A stretch of DNA of 64,000 nucleotides from Myxococcales bacterium (GCA_020633465.1 JACKDN010000008.1:258180-322179), one strand, 5' to 3'; shown: positions 33,973 through 43,794, counted from the stretch's first letter. Notes: generated from the sequence alone by a model not told the origin. Translations and numbers: made by a program.

Positions 33973-34815
33973 TCAGGCAGGCCAGCGGTAGCGCTTCCCC
34001 TCCGGGGTGCGCTCGTCCTCGAAGGGGCGCTCGATGCCCAGGTCGCGGCCGATGCGCTTGATGGGCTCGAGCACCGCGCCCAGCTGGCGCGAGCGCTCGA
34101 AGCCGAACAGCTCGAGGGCCTGCTGCGTGTCCATCGAGCCCTGCTTGCGCAGCGCCCGCATGAACCGCGCGGCCTGCTCGGGCAGCGCGTCGAGGAAGCT
34201 GTCGATGTCGGCCGCGCGCAGCACCCGATCCTCGGGCGGCGCCACGTCGCGGGCCGGCCGCCGCCGGATGGGCGCGGGAGCGCTGGCCGGGGCCGCCTGG
34301 CTGGCGTCCTTGGGACCCGTCCAGCGCCAGGCGCGCTCGCCGTTGAGGGTGATGGTCTCGTAGGGGATCTCGAGGCCGCGGCGCGGCGCCCACTTGGCGA
34401 TGGCCCCGGTGACGCCGCCGAGCTGCTTGCCGCTCGACAGCTCGAGCGCGTCGATGGCCCGCGACCGCGTCACCGTCTCTTCCCGCTGAACCAGGTTCAG
34501 GAAACGCTGCGACCGCAGCGGCAGGGCGGCGACGAAGTCCTCGAAGGACATGGGCTTGATCTCGGCCGGATCCGGACCGCTCGAGGCTGCGCGCGGGGCG
34601 GGCGCGGGTGCCGGCGCGGCCGGCTTCGGCGCCTTGGCCTTGGGCGGGGCGGGCCGCGCCGGTGCGGCGGGCGCGGCCTCGACCACCCGGGCGGCGGGGG
34701 CGGGCGCCGTCGCACCGCCGAGGGCCACGGACAGCGCCTGCATGAGGTCGGCGACGGCGGCAGCCACCGAGGGCTGCCGAAGCGTCTCGAGGTCGATGTC
34801 GAAGGTGATTCCCAT
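33973..34815 (-). CDS. Two-domain KWAP-type protein
   Basis: A 280-residue protein starting at an ATG with AGGAG five bases upstream. Residues 1-35 (FDIDLETLRQPSVAAAVADL) match the N-terminal domain of its two relatives. An Ala/Pro/Lys linker (about 38-85) follows. The first C-terminal-type domain (about 88-170) contains FLNLVQREETVTRSRAIDAL, SGKQLGGVTGAIAKWAP and RAWRWTG. A second, divergent copy (about 200-280) contains FMRALRKQGSMDTQQALELF and RSRQLGAVLEPIKRIG and ends KRYRWPA. The tandem arrangement and mild basic linker suggest a DNA-bridging or nucleoprotein role, but this is inference from the H1-like member. Confidence 0.72.
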   Translation of the reverse strand: MGITFDIDLETLRQPSVAAAVADLMQALSVALGGATAPAPAARVVEAAPAAPARPAPPKAKAPKPAAPAPAPAPRAASSGPDPAEIKPMSFEDFVAALPLRSQRFLNLVQREETVTRSRAIDALELSSGKQLGGVTGAIAKWAPRRGLEIPYETITLNGERAWRWTGPKDASQAAPASAPAPIRRRPARDVAPPEDRVLRAADIDSFLDALPEQAARFMRALRKQGSMDTQQALELFGFERSRQLGAVLEPIKRIGRDLGIERPFEDERTPEGKRYRWPA

Positions 34816-35023
34816 GGTGCTCCTGCTTTCGGTGCGGAACGATGTACGAAACAGTCTAGGCCCCGTCAAGGGTGTCCGGCGCGGCTGAGATGCAAGATGG
34901 GGACCGCGGGTCGCCACTTCGAACATGGCTCGGCGCGGTGGATGTTCCGAAGGGTGGCCGAAAGCACCGCTCGCGGCGGCCGCCGGCTCGGCGCCGGCGT
35001 CGCCGCGAGCGACGTTGGCCCCG

Positions 35024-37238
35024 TCAGTAGCCGTGCACGCGGTCGACGCCGACCTCGCGCCCGGCGTTGTGGCAGACGCCGCAGGCCTCCTGGCCGCCCG
35101 GCGCCGTCTCGAGCGCCGCGTGTGCCTTGGCCGCGTCCGAGTCGTGGCAGCTGATGCAGCCCGCGGTGGTCGGGGCCTGCCACGAGTCGTTCACGTGGCA
35201 CGCGTCGCAGTTGTTCAGCGCGCCGGGATACACCACCTCGCCGTAGTCGTGCGGCGTCCCGCCGAAGCCGTAGATGACCGGCGGATCTTGCAGGTGCTCG
35301 CCCGCGTGGATGCGGTGCACCATGGGGCCGAAGTTGATCGAGGCCGGCTCGCCCGCCTCGGGCGGGCGCACCACCGCGTCGGTGGCGTTGTCGTGGTGGC
35401 ACGTGACGCAGTACGGCAGCTCGGTGCGGAAGGTGCCGTGCAGGGCGACGTCGCCGTGGCAGTTGTTGCACAGCGCTTCGTCCACGTAGGTCGTCGGCGG
35501 GTCGGCGTCCCCCCCGCCCACGGCCGCGTACACCACCGGGTTGCCCCCGTTCTCGCGGCCGATCGAGTCGGCCCGCGCGGCGCCATAGGGCAGGTACCGG
35601 TAGCCCGCCATGCCCACGGCGATGCTGCCCACCGCGTCGGCGGGCACGGCGACGGTCAGGTCGACGCACTGGCGCTCGCCGTCCGCGACGGCCGCCTGGT
35701 GCGGGTTGCGCATGGTCTCGGCCCAGGCGATGCCGCTGGTGGGCCCGGCGATGGTGATCTCGGACGAGTCGAGCAGCGCCAGATCGACCGCCGCGCCCGC
35801 GTCGTTGGTCACGGTGAAGCACACGCGCGGCATCGAGCCCTGCGCGACGTTGGTGACCTCGACGATCTCGAACTGCAGGCCCACGCGGTTCAGCGCGGGG
35901 TCGAGCTCGGGGGCGCGGTGCGCGTCGATGACCGCCGCCGGGCTGCCCTGCGCCCGGTGGCAGTTCGAGCACGAGCCCTCCGGCTGCGCGCCCGCGGTGT
36001 GACGCACGTACCCTTCGGGGATGTCCGCGGTGAAGGCCGTGCGGTCGTGGCACGACGCGCAGGCGGCCAGCTCGGCCACCTGCCAACGGTCGGGCTCGGC
36101 GCCGGCGTGGCAGGCGGTGCAGTCGGTGACCGCCCGCGGGAACGTGACCTCGCTGAAGTCGTGCACCGAGTTGCGGAACCCGATGATCTGGTAGGGCTCG
36201 CCCGCCTGCACGCTGGGCAGGTTCGGGCCGGCGTGGATCTTGTGGATCATCACCTGGAAGTCGACGGTGTTGCCCGACTCCGGGTCGATGGTCTGCTCGG
36301 TGTGGCAGGTCAGGCAGCTCGCCACCTCGGTCCACCGGCCGCCGTGGCCGCCGAGACCCTGATGGCAGTCGTTGCAGGTCGCGGTGGCGGTGTAGGGACG
36401 AATCGTGACGTCCTCGGCCCCCGGATCGGCGGGCACGAAGTCGAGCACCGCCGTCGCGCCGACGCTGCCGCCGTCCTCCAAGGTGCGCCGGCCGCCGATG
36501 GCCAGCCGGTGGTTGGCCTCCAGGTCCGCGTCCTCGGGCACGGTCGCGCCGAAGGTGTACAGGTAGCCGCCGAAGTCGACCTCTTCGAGCGTGCCGCCCG
36601 AGTCGCTGGTGGCCTGCGTCACGGTGTTGCCGCCGCCGGTCGCCTCGCGGGTGATGTAGCTGAGCAGCGAGCCGCCCTCGGTCTGCCACGCGAGGGTGAA
36701 GGCCAGGCTGACCGCGCCCTGCGTGTAGAAGCCCTCGACGTCGATGGGCTTGCCCTCGCCGTCCGAGAGCGTGAACAGCACGGTCGGGTGGCCATCGGCG
36801 TCGATGTCGGCGCCCTCGATGGCGATCTGCAGCTCTTCGTCGGTGAAGAGCGCGGCGCGGCCGTCGGCCCCGTCGTCGCCGTCTCCACCCATGGGCCCCT
36901 GCGGACCGGCCGGGCCCGCCGGGCCCGCCGGTCCGGGCGCCCCGGGCGCCCCGTCCTGGCCGTCGGCGCCGTCCTGCCCGTCGGCGCCGTCCCGCCCGTT
37001 CATCCCGTCCTGGCCGGCCGGCCCCGGCGGGGCCATCCGCGCCGGCGGGCCCTCGGTCACCGGCCGGCCCGTCGGGCCCCTCCGGCCCCTCGGGCCCGGC
37101 CGCGCCGGCCGGCCCCTGGGCGCCCGCCGGCCCCGACTCACCTTGGGCGCCGTCCGCGCCCGCCGGGCCCTCGGGCCCTTCGCACGCCCAAGTGCCGAGC
37201 GCGACACACAGGGCCGTCATCGTGATCAGCTTCCTCAT
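35024..37238 (-). CDS. OmcA/MtrC-type decaheme lipoprotein with collagen-like stalk (one frameshift)
   Basis: Read across one frameshift. Start ATG at 37238 with GAGAGGAG upstream; lipobox TWAC. A collagen-like G-x-x stretch of about 30 triplets follows directly. At 37022-37025 the minus strand has GGGG; with GGG the G-x-x register continues unbroken as GPAGPAGQDGMNGRDG, so one extra G is likely. Then come beta-rich domains and ten CxxCH motifs (CNDCH, CLTCH, CTACH, CASCH, CSNCH, CNNCH, CVTCH, CDACH, CISCH, CGVCH). Repeated VMIHKIHAG and MVHRIHAG are typical of outer-surface OmcA/MtrC cytochromes. It should sit on the outer membrane and pass electrons to external acceptors. It lies 115 bases downstream of the four-gene cytochrome operon. 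Confidence 0.82.
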
Positions 37239-37353
37239 CGCGTCAGCTCTCCTCTCGTTCGACTGTCGTTGCGGCCCGATCCGTGGGCCGACGTCCGGGC
37301 CCCCCTCGGGGGCGACGCGCGGCGCCCGCCGGCCCGCTCGCTTCGGCGCGCCC

Positions 37354-38415
37354 TCACAGCCCGGCCCCGTGGCAACGGCTGCAGGGCTGATCGTGGCGCG
37401 GGTTGCCCGCCGGCCGGCGGCCGCTGTGGGGCGAACCCCCGGGCCGCCCGGGGGCGTGGCAGGTGACGCACAGATCGCCGCCGGCGCCGGCGTGGCAGCT
37501 GGCGCAGGCCAGCACGTCGCGCCGCGCCTCGACGGCGTGGGTGTTGTTGCCGGCCCCCGCGCTGGCCCAGCCCGGCGGGTGCGGCGACAGGCCGCCCGGC
37601 CCCCGCCCAGCCGCGGTGTGGCAGCTCGCGCAGGTGGTCTCGGTGTGGCAGGTCAGGCACAGCGGGCCCTCGATGCGGGCCTCCCACGCGTGCCGCTCGA
37701 TGTAGTTGGGGCGATGCACGAAGCCGCGGTCGGGTCGGTCGGGCCAGGCCTGAGCCGCGGCGAAGGGCGCGCGGTTCGAGTGGCAGTCCGCGCAGAACGA
37801 CTCGCTGTGGCACTGCGCGCAGCGGGCCACGCCGATCTCGAGCGTCTCGGCCACGTGGCGGCGCAGATAGTCGCCCTGGTGCGCCTGGTGGGTGACCGGG
37901 GCCAGCGGGTAGTTGATCAGGTCGACGTGGCACGTATCGCAGCGCAGGTCGTCCAGCCAGTCCTGGTGGCACTGGGCGCAGTCGTTCATCGTCGGGATGG
38001 CGCCGATGCGCGCCGACGTGCGGCGGGCGGCGTCGCGGTGACAGCGCACGCAGTCGCCGCCCACCCGCTCGAGGTGCACGGCGTGATCGAAGGCCAGGCT
38101 CTTCTTCAGGGTGCCGAGCGCGACCTCGGCCTCCTCCTCCATGTGGCAGTCGAGGCAGTCCTGCTTCTCGGGATCCCGCTCGTGCACGTCCTCGTGGCAC
38201 GCCACGCACACCGGGTTGGTCGGCAGGTGCAGCCCCTCGGTCTGCCCCACGCCGACGTGGCACCGCGTGCAGTTGACGCCGGCCAGCACGTGCTGCAGGT
38301 GGCCCACGTGCGGGCGCGCCGGCGTCTTCGGCTCCTCGTGGCAGCCCACGACCAGCATCAGCAGAAAGGGCGCCACCAGCAGCTTCGCCCGGCGACCCAC
38401 CGTCCGAGGGCTCAC
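37354..38415 (-). CDS. 13-heme cytochrome c lipoprotein
   Basis: A 353-residue predicted lipoprotein. The GTG at 38415 is preferred because GGGGAGG lies just upstream, inside the longer open frame. Lipobox VVGC. Thirteen CxxCH motifs are spread along the protein (CTRCH, CVACH, CLDCH, CVRCH, CAQCH, CDTCH, CAQCH, CADCH, CLTCH, CASCH, CASCH, CVTCH, CSRCH), with many additional His residues as distal ligands. It ends within a few residues of the last heme. Its start overlaps the stop of the barrel gene by four bases (GTGA). It is likely an electron carrier across the periplasm or on the outer membrane. Confidence 0.88.
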   Translation of the reverse strand: MSPRTVGRRAKLLVAPFLLMLVVGCHEEPKTPARPHVGHLQHVLAGVNCTRCHVGVGQTEGLHLPTNPVCVACHEDVHERDPEKQDCLDCHMEEEAEVALGTLKKSLAFDHAVHLERVGGDCVRCHRDAARRTSARIGAIPTMNDCAQCHQDWLDDLRCDTCHVDLINYPLAPVTHQAHQGDYLRRHVAETLEIGVARCAQCHSESFCADCHSNRAPFAAAQAWPDRPDRGFVHRPNYIERHAWEARIEGPLCLTCHTETTCASCHTAAGRGPGGLSPHPPGWASAGAGNNTHAVEARRDVLACASCHAGAGGDLCVTCHAPGRPGGSPHSGRRPAGNPRHDQPCSRCHGAGL

Positions 38416-39674
38416 GGGCCACCTCCCCACCGCACCGGCGCCCCGAAGGCATGCTCGAGCAGCACCAACCCGCCCAGCCGCTCGGGCCAGCGCGGCGTGT
38501 GCGCGGCCTCGACCGCGCCGTAGGCGAACCAGCCGTCGAAGGGCTCGAAGCCCAGGCCGCCGCGCGCCAGCGCCGCCGGCTCGCCGTCGACGTCCAGATC
38601 ACCCAGCGTCTCGATCGTGCCGAACAGCGTGCGCCACAAGGGCCACCGGGTGGCCAGCCGCGCGGTGCCCGAGCGGCCGACGCGGTCGAGCCGCAGCGTG
38701 CCCTCGGCGATGACCGTCGCGCCGGCGATCGGATAGAAGTCGACGCCGCCCCGCACGCGCGTGCCGCCCACGCGATCCTCGCTGTAGACGGCCGCGGCGT
38801 CGAGCCGCAGCCGCACCCAGGACACCGCCAGCCACTCGACGAGGCCGCCGAACTCGTCGCGCAGATCCTCGACGAACACCGCCAGCAGCTCGTCGGGCTC
38901 GAGCAGCAGATCCACGCGCGTGTGCCGCGCGTAGCCCCGCACCCAGAGGCCCTCGGTGGGGCGCAGGGTCAGCTCGAGCCGGGCGTCGACCACCGCCCGC
39001 GCGCCCACGTCGGCCGTGGCGGCGGCGATGGCCCGGAACAGGCTGCCCATGTCGTAGCCGCCCGTCGCCGTCCAGCGCGTGCGCACCGGCGCCTCGTCGG
39101 GCATGGCGTGCACCACCCCCAGCGAGAAGCGGGTGTGGTCGATGGGCTCGAAGCGCGCCTCGCCGCCGAAGGTGGGCGTGTCGCCGTAGGGCTTCCGCGG
39201 CTCGAGGCCGCCGACGCCGGCGCGCGCGCTGACCTCGAGACGCTCGTCGAGGTGCACGGTGGCGGTCGCGCCGTCCAGCGCGTCCAGCCGCTGGCCGCCG
39301 ATGGGCGTCCACTGCCGGCCGAGGGTCAGCTCGACGGCCCCGAAGTCGCGCGCCAACAGCAGCGTGGTGACGTCCCCGCTCAGGGCGTCCTCGGCGAAGC
39401 TGGCCGAGCCGGGCGCGTGGGCGATCCAGCCGCTGGCCTCGGCGTCCCACTCGCCCCGCGCGACGACGCGGAAGCTGCCGAGCGCCGCGGGCTCGATGCG
39501 CCCGTCGGGATCGGGCACCGTGGAGGGATCGAGGCGCAGGTAGATGCGGCTGCGCGCCGAGACCCGCGGCGCGCGCTCGGGCGCGGCGTCGGGCGCCGGC
39601 GCCGGCGCCGGCTGGGCGGCCGCGCCCCAGGGCGCCGCGATCACCGCGGACAACAGCAGGGTCGCGCGCCTCAT
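38412..39674 (-). CDS. Outer-membrane beta-barrel in the cytochrome operon
   Basis: A 420-residue protein with a signal peptide (cleavage near AAA-Q), a Pro/Ala-rich spacer, then about 380 residues of alternating polar and hydrophobic strands with many turns (SRIYLRLDP, ELTLGRQWTPIGGQR, WVRGYARHTRVDLLL, VRGGVDFYPIAGATV). There are no cysteines. The ending is V-L-L-E-H-A-F-G followed by a short tail. Coupled by four-base overlaps to multiheme genes on both sides, it is a candidate porin sheath for an electron conduit, comparable in role to MtrB or other porin-cytochrome barrels. I cannot show homology to those by eye; it is shorter than MtrB. Confidence 0.75.
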   Translation of the reverse strand: MRRATLLLSAVIAAPWGAAAQPAPAPAPDAAPERAPRVSARSRIYLRLDPSTVPDPDGRIEPAALGSFRVVARGEWDAEASGWIAHAPGSASFAEDALSGDVTTLLLARDFGAVELTLGRQWTPIGGQRLDALDGATATVHLDERLEVSARAGVGGLEPRKPYGDTPTFGGEARFEPIDHTRFSLGVVHAMPDEAPVRTRWTATGGYDMGSLFRAIAAATADVGARAVVDARLELTLRPTEGLWVRGYARHTRVDLLLEPDELLAVFVEDLRDEFGGLVEWLAVSWVRLRLDAAAVYSEDRVGGTRVRGGVDFYPIAGATVIAEGTLRLDRVGRSGTARLATRWPLWRTLFGTIETLGDLDVDGEPAALARGGLGFEPFDGWFAYGAVEAAHTPRWPERLGGLVLLEHAFGAPVRWGGGP

Positions 39675-41626
39675 CGGAAGGTCACCTCGCCGTCCACGTG
39701 CAGGCGGGGGCGGGTGATGACGCCGTCGACGTCGATGACCCCGCCGTGACACAGCACACAGTTCTGCGGCGGATGCTCCGGCGGGGGCACCGCGTGGCAG
39801 CCGCCGCAGTCCGCCACCGAGGGCGGATCGTCCCACTGCGGCGTCGGCACCTCGGCCCCGGGGCCCGCGTGGCAGTCGGTCTCGGCGCAGCCGCCCTCGG
39901 CGTAGCGCCCGGTCTGCAGGGCGACCTCGGCGGGCGGCGGATCCAGGTGGCCGGGGGCGTCGACGCGATCGGGCACCACGTGGCAGGTCGCGCAGTCGAG
40001 CGCCTTCCCCCGCTCGCCGCTCAGGTGCGCGACGTGCGCGCCCGACGCCGGCGGATAGCCGTGGCAGGCGTCGCACGCCTGCGGCAGCGCCACCTGCACC
40101 AGGCCGTCCACGTGCGTGGCCTCCATCGGGCCCGGGTGACACTGCGTGCAGTCGCCCTCGGCGTGCCCGGGCGGGGGCGCGCCGTGGCAGGCGTCGCAGC
40201 CCTGCACCGTCTCGGGCACGCCCCACACGGGCTCGCCGAAGCCGTGGCAGCCCACCTGCGCGCAGCCGCGCCCGTCGAAGACGCCGCCCGCGGCGAGGTC
40301 GACCGTCGGCGCGCCGTCGAGGTGCGGCCCGGGCTCGACCGGCCGCTGGGGCACCGGGTGGCAGGCCGCGCAGTCGAAGCGCGCGTGGGCCGCGTGGCTG
40401 CCGCCGGGCACGACGCGCCCGCCCTCGCCGTGGCAGGTGGCGCAGTCGTCCGGGCCGAGGCCCAGCACGTCGACGCGGCCGTCCACGTGATCCAGCGGGC
40501 GGGCGATGGTGCGATCCGGGCCCGCCGTCGGGTGGCAGCGGGCGCAGTCGGTGCCCACCGGGTGCGGCGCCGCCGGCGGCAGCCCGTGGCAGGTGCCGCA
40601 GGGCGCGTCGCCGGTCCAGACGGGCTGATCGGGGCCGTGGCAGGCGGTGTCGCTGCAGCGGGCGGCCGCGTAGGTCGGCTGGCCGGCCTCGCCCACCGCG
40701 GGGCCGCTCAGCACCACCTCGGCGCGGCCGGGCGTGTCGTCGTCGACGTGGCCCGGCACGTCCACCGCGGCGGGCACGACGTGGCAGGTGCCGCAGGCGA
40801 CGGGCTTGGCCCGGGTGGGCTGCAGGTGCGCCTGGTGCGCCCCGACGCCGCGCGACGACGGATCGCTCGAGCCGTCCAGCGCGCGGGGCGGCGCGGGATC
40901 GCCGTCCTGGCCGTGGCAGCCGTCGCAGTCGAGCTGCCGCCAGTCGACGGCCTCGACCCGCCCGTCGACGTGGCGGGCCTCGTCGAGCACCACGCGACCG
41001 TCCGCGTCGACGATGCCCTCGTGGCAGCGATCGCAGCGGTCGGCCGGGTGGTTCGGCGGCGGCGACCCGTGGCAGTCGCCGCAGACGACCGGCGCTGCGC
41101 CCCACTCGAGCACCGGGCGGCGCGCGCCGGGGCCGGCGTGGCAGGCCACCTGCGAGCAGCCGGCGCCCTCGGCCGAGTAGCTGGGGTCGAAGCCGCGCGT
41201 GGCGGCCAAGCCGCGCAGCGTGACGTCGTCGCTGCCGCGATCCTCCAGGTGGCCCGCGGTGCGCAGATCGCGGGGCACCGGGTGACAGGTGGCGCAGTCG
41301 AAGCGCGCGTGGGCCGCGTGCGGCGGCGGGGGCTCGGCGTGGCAGACGTCGCAGGCCTCGGGGCCCTCGGCGTGGCACTCGACGCAGTTGCCGGGCCCCT
41401 CGTCCAGCGCGTGGCAGGCGTAGCAGGTGTCCAGCGGGTAGCCGTCGGCCCGCAGGGCGCGCGCGTGGCCGCCCTCTTCGCCCCAGCCCGCCGGGTGCAC
41501 CCCGTAGGTGCGCCCCTCGAGGGGCTCGGGATCGCCGCAGGCGACCACCAGCAGCGCGAGCAGCGCGCCGCCGCAGGCGCGACGCGCCGCGGGGCATCGC
41601 CCGGCGTGGGTGAGAAGCTGGCGCAC
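39671..41626 (-). CDS. 22-heme cytochrome c lipoprotein with CX4CH motifs
   Basis: A 651-residue lipoprotein. GTG start at 41626, five bases after the previous stop; GGGAGGAG is upstream. Lipobox VVAC. It has 18 CxxCH motifs plus four CxxxxCH motifs (CSQVACH, CSDTACH, CAQVGCH, CAETDCH). Each CX4CH is preceded by a G-x-Y/F-rich stretch and followed by W-x-x and a CxxCHGxPP unit. This alternation matches the CxxxxCH/CxxCH family known from Geobacter outer-surface cytochromes. Blocks such as HAxxRFDCAxCHPVP recur about every 140 residues, so the protein grew by internal duplication. It is probably a long electron wire at the outer membrane. Confidence 0.88.
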   Translation of the reverse strand: MRQLLTHAGRCPAARRACGGALLALLVVACGDPEPLEGRTYGVHPAGWGEEGGHARALRADGYPLDTCYACHALDEGPGNCVECHAEGPEACDVCHAEPPPPHAAHARFDCATCHPVPRDLRTAGHLEDRGSDDVTLRGLAATRGFDPSYSAEGAGCSQVACHAGPGARRPVLEWGAAPVVCGDCHGSPPPNHPADRCDRCHEGIVDADGRVVLDEARHVDGRVEAVDWRQLDCDGCHGQDGDPAPPRALDGSSDPSSRGVGAHQAHLQPTRAKPVACGTCHVVPAAVDVPGHVDDDTPGRAEVVLSGPAVGEAGQPTYAAARCSDTACHGPDQPVWTGDAPCGTCHGLPPAAPHPVGTDCARCHPTAGPDRTIARPLDHVDGRVDVLGLGPDDCATCHGEGGRVVPGGSHAAHARFDCAACHPVPQRPVEPGPHLDGAPTVDLAAGGVFDGRGCAQVGCHGFGEPVWGVPETVQGCDACHGAPPPGHAEGDCTQCHPGPMEATHVDGLVQVALPQACDACHGYPPASGAHVAHLSGERGKALDCATCHVVPDRVDAPGHLDPPPAEVALQTGRYAEGGCAETDCHAGPGAEVPTPQWDDPPSVADCGGCHAVPPPEHPPQNCVLCHGGVIDVDGVITRPRLHVDGEVTFR

Positions 41627-41631
41627 GGTGT

Positions 41632-43794
41632 CTACCGCTCCTCCCGGGGGCTCGGGGGTCCGAACAGGGCCTCGAAGCGCGCGACGCCGAAGTCCGCGTC
41701 CTCCTGGTGGCACCCGTTGCAGCTGTTCGGCACCGGATCCTCACCGGCGGCGACGGCGTCGCGGGTGTCGTGCGGGGGCACGATGACGAAGGTGTGGCTG
41801 TGCAGATCGCCGGGCTCGGCGCTGCGCGCGGTCCACGGCAGGTGGCAGCCCATGCACTGCCCCGCCCCGGTCGTGTCGGGCGCGTAGGTGTCGTGCTGAG
41901 TGTGCGCGACGATCTCGGCGGTGTTCGCGAAGCCGTGCTCGGCGTGGCAGGACAGGCACAGCGCGTTGTCGTCGGCCGGCAGGCGCAGGCTGCTGCGCAG
42001 GCCGCCGCCGTGGGGGTTGTGGCAGTCGTAGCAGTTCACCAGGTGGAACGGGTTGTGGCCGTGCCCCTGCCCCGCCGCCGCGGCGGCGCGGTCGTCGGTG
42101 TACTGCTGGTAGCTGCCGCGCGAGGGCGCCGCCTCGGCGTAGCGCACCGGCCACTGCTCGGGATCCGGGACGAAGGCGTCGGCCAGCGGCTCGCCCAGGC
42201 GCAGGCGGCCGTCGGCGCCGCGCGCCTCGACCCAGGGGAAGCCGTAGCGCCCGGCGACCGCCGGCTCGCCGGCGGCGGCGCCGTTGCTGTGGCCGCGCGC
42301 GTGGCACTGGCCGCAGGCCTCTTGCGAGCGCAGGTAGCCGGCGTAGGCGTCGGGCTGCGCGACGGCGCCGTCCATGCCGACGACGCCGAAGGTGTTGGCC
42401 GGGGCGTAGCGGCGCGGGTTCTCGATGTTGGCGGCGCTGGGCCCCTGCACGTGGGCGCTGCCGGGGCCGTGGCAGCGCTCGCAGCCGATGTTCAGCTCGG
42501 TGTAGCGCGCGTGGGCGACGTCGTCGGCGTCGACCTCGAGCTGCAGCCCCGTCGAGTGGCAGCCCTGGCAGCCGCTCTCGAAGCTGTCGTCGGCGTCGGG
42601 CTCGCGCAGGCTGCCGTCGGCGTTCACCCAGCGCTCGAGGTGATAGGCCACCCAGCGCTCGCTGTCCTCGTTCCACTGCAGGGGGGCGAGGCGCCAGGTG
42701 CCGTCGATGCGCACCTGGTAGCGCTGCATCCAGCGGCCCGCGCCCGCCCCGTGGGAGCGCTCGACGCGATAGCGACGCGCCTGCCCGCTGGCGGCGTTCT
42801 CCATCTGGAAGGCGGGCGTGCCGTCGGCCTCGAACAGCAGCCTGAAGGTGGTGGCCGGCACGCCCAGGGCCGGATCGTCCAGCACGACCTCGCCCTGCCA
42901 GGGCGCCGTGATGATCGGGCCGGCGCCGGACGCGGGCAGGTCGACCGGGCGGATGGCGTTGGCGTGCAGGCTGTCGGACCACTGCGCGTAGACGCTGGCG
43001 TGGCAGTCGGCGCACGCCGACGAGCCGACGAAGGCGCGCGCCTCGAGATCGCCGGGGGTCAGCGTCAGCTCGAGCGCGCGCGCCTCGCCGGGCGCCAGAT
43101 CGACGTCGACGATCGACGCGTTGCCGAACGCGAGGCCCGGCGCGTAGGCCGAGACCGCGTAGGTCGTGGGGGGCACCACCAGGGTGAACGTGCCGTCGGC
43201 CGCCGCCACCGCGCGGTGCCCGCCGAAGTCGGTGAACACCGTCGCGCCGGCCAGGGGCATGCCGCGGGGGCTCTGGACCACGCCGCTGATCGTCGCGGCG
43301 ACCGAGGGGTCCGGGGTGCTCAGCTCGATGTTCAGGGTGGTGGTCTCGCCGGCGAAGACGGGCACGGTCTCGTCGCGGAAGGGCGCCAGGCCCGGCTGCT
43401 CGACGCTGACGTCGTAGACGCCCGCCGGCAGGGGCTCGAAGGCGAAGCCGCCGTCGGCGTCGGTGCGCTGCTGCGCGCCGGTGTCCAGCAGCACCACCCG
43501 CACGTCCGCGGTGGGCGCGCCGTCGACGGTGACGACGCCCTCGAGGCGCCCGACGATGACGGCGTCCTGCCCGTCGGCGCCGTCCTGCCCGTCGGCGCCG
43601 TCCGCGCCGTCCTCACCCGGGCGGCCGGTGGGCCCGCGCGCGCCGGGCGCGCCAGCGGGGCCAGCGGGGCCAGCGGCGCCCTGCGGACCGGCGGGCCCGG
43701 GATCACCCTCGGCGCCGCGCAGACCGGCGGGCCCCTCGCAAGCCCAGAGGGCCATGGCGACGAGCGGACAACAGAGAATCGACAGCTTCTTCAC
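41632..43794 (-). CDS. Octaheme lipoprotein with collagen-like and CarboxypepD-reg domains
   Basis: A 720-residue lipoprotein starting at GTG 43794. Lipobox LWAC is followed directly by about 20 G-x-x triplets, then two transthyretin-like (carboxypeptidase regulatory) domains at about 75-235. A cytochrome domain carries eight CxxCH motifs (CADCH, CQGCH, CERCH, CGQCH, CYDCH, CLSCH, CMGCH, CNGCH). The spacing, with SSACADCHASVYAQWSDSLHA near its start, resembles DmsE-like and octaheme c proteins; a similar layout occurs in the gene at 47281. It is first in the minus-strand operon that continues to 37354. Its WACEGP start is almost the same as that of the decaheme lipoprotein downstream. Confidence 0.87.
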   Translation of the reverse strand: MKKLSILCCPLVAMALWACEGPAGLRGAEGDPGPAGPQGAAGPAGPAGAPGARGPTGRPGEDGADGADGQDGADGQDAVIVGRLEGVVTVDGAPTADVRVVLLDTGAQQRTDADGGFAFEPLPAGVYDVSVEQPGLAPFRDETVPVFAGETTTLNIELSTPDPSVAATISGVVQSPRGMPLAGATVFTDFGGHRAVAAADGTFTLVVPPTTYAVSAYAPGLAFGNASIVDVDLAPGEARALELTLTPGDLEARAFVGSSACADCHASVYAQWSDSLHANAIRPVDLPASGAGPIITAPWQGEVVLDDPALGVPATTFRLLFEADGTPAFQMENAASGQARRYRVERSHGAGAGRWMQRYQVRIDGTWRLAPLQWNEDSERWVAYHLERWVNADGSLREPDADDSFESGCQGCHSTGLQLEVDADDVAHARYTELNIGCERCHGPGSAHVQGPSAANIENPRRYAPANTFGVVGMDGAVAQPDAYAGYLRSQEACGQCHARGHSNGAAAGEPAVAGRYGFPWVEARGADGRLRLGEPLADAFVPDPEQWPVRYAEAAPSRGSYQQYTDDRAAAAAGQGHGHNPFHLVNCYDCHNPHGGGLRSSLRLPADDNALCLSCHAEHGFANTAEIVAHTQHDTYAPDTTGAGQCMGCHLPWTARSAEPGDLHSHTFVIVPPHDTRDAVAAGEDPVPNSCNGCHQEDADFGVARFEALFGPPSPREER

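Noticed and set aside
37022..37025. Programmed ribosomal frameshift in the decaheme cytochrome
   Set aside because: No slippery heptamer or downstream pseudoknot is evident, and removing one G restores perfect G-x-x register. An indel is the simpler explanation.
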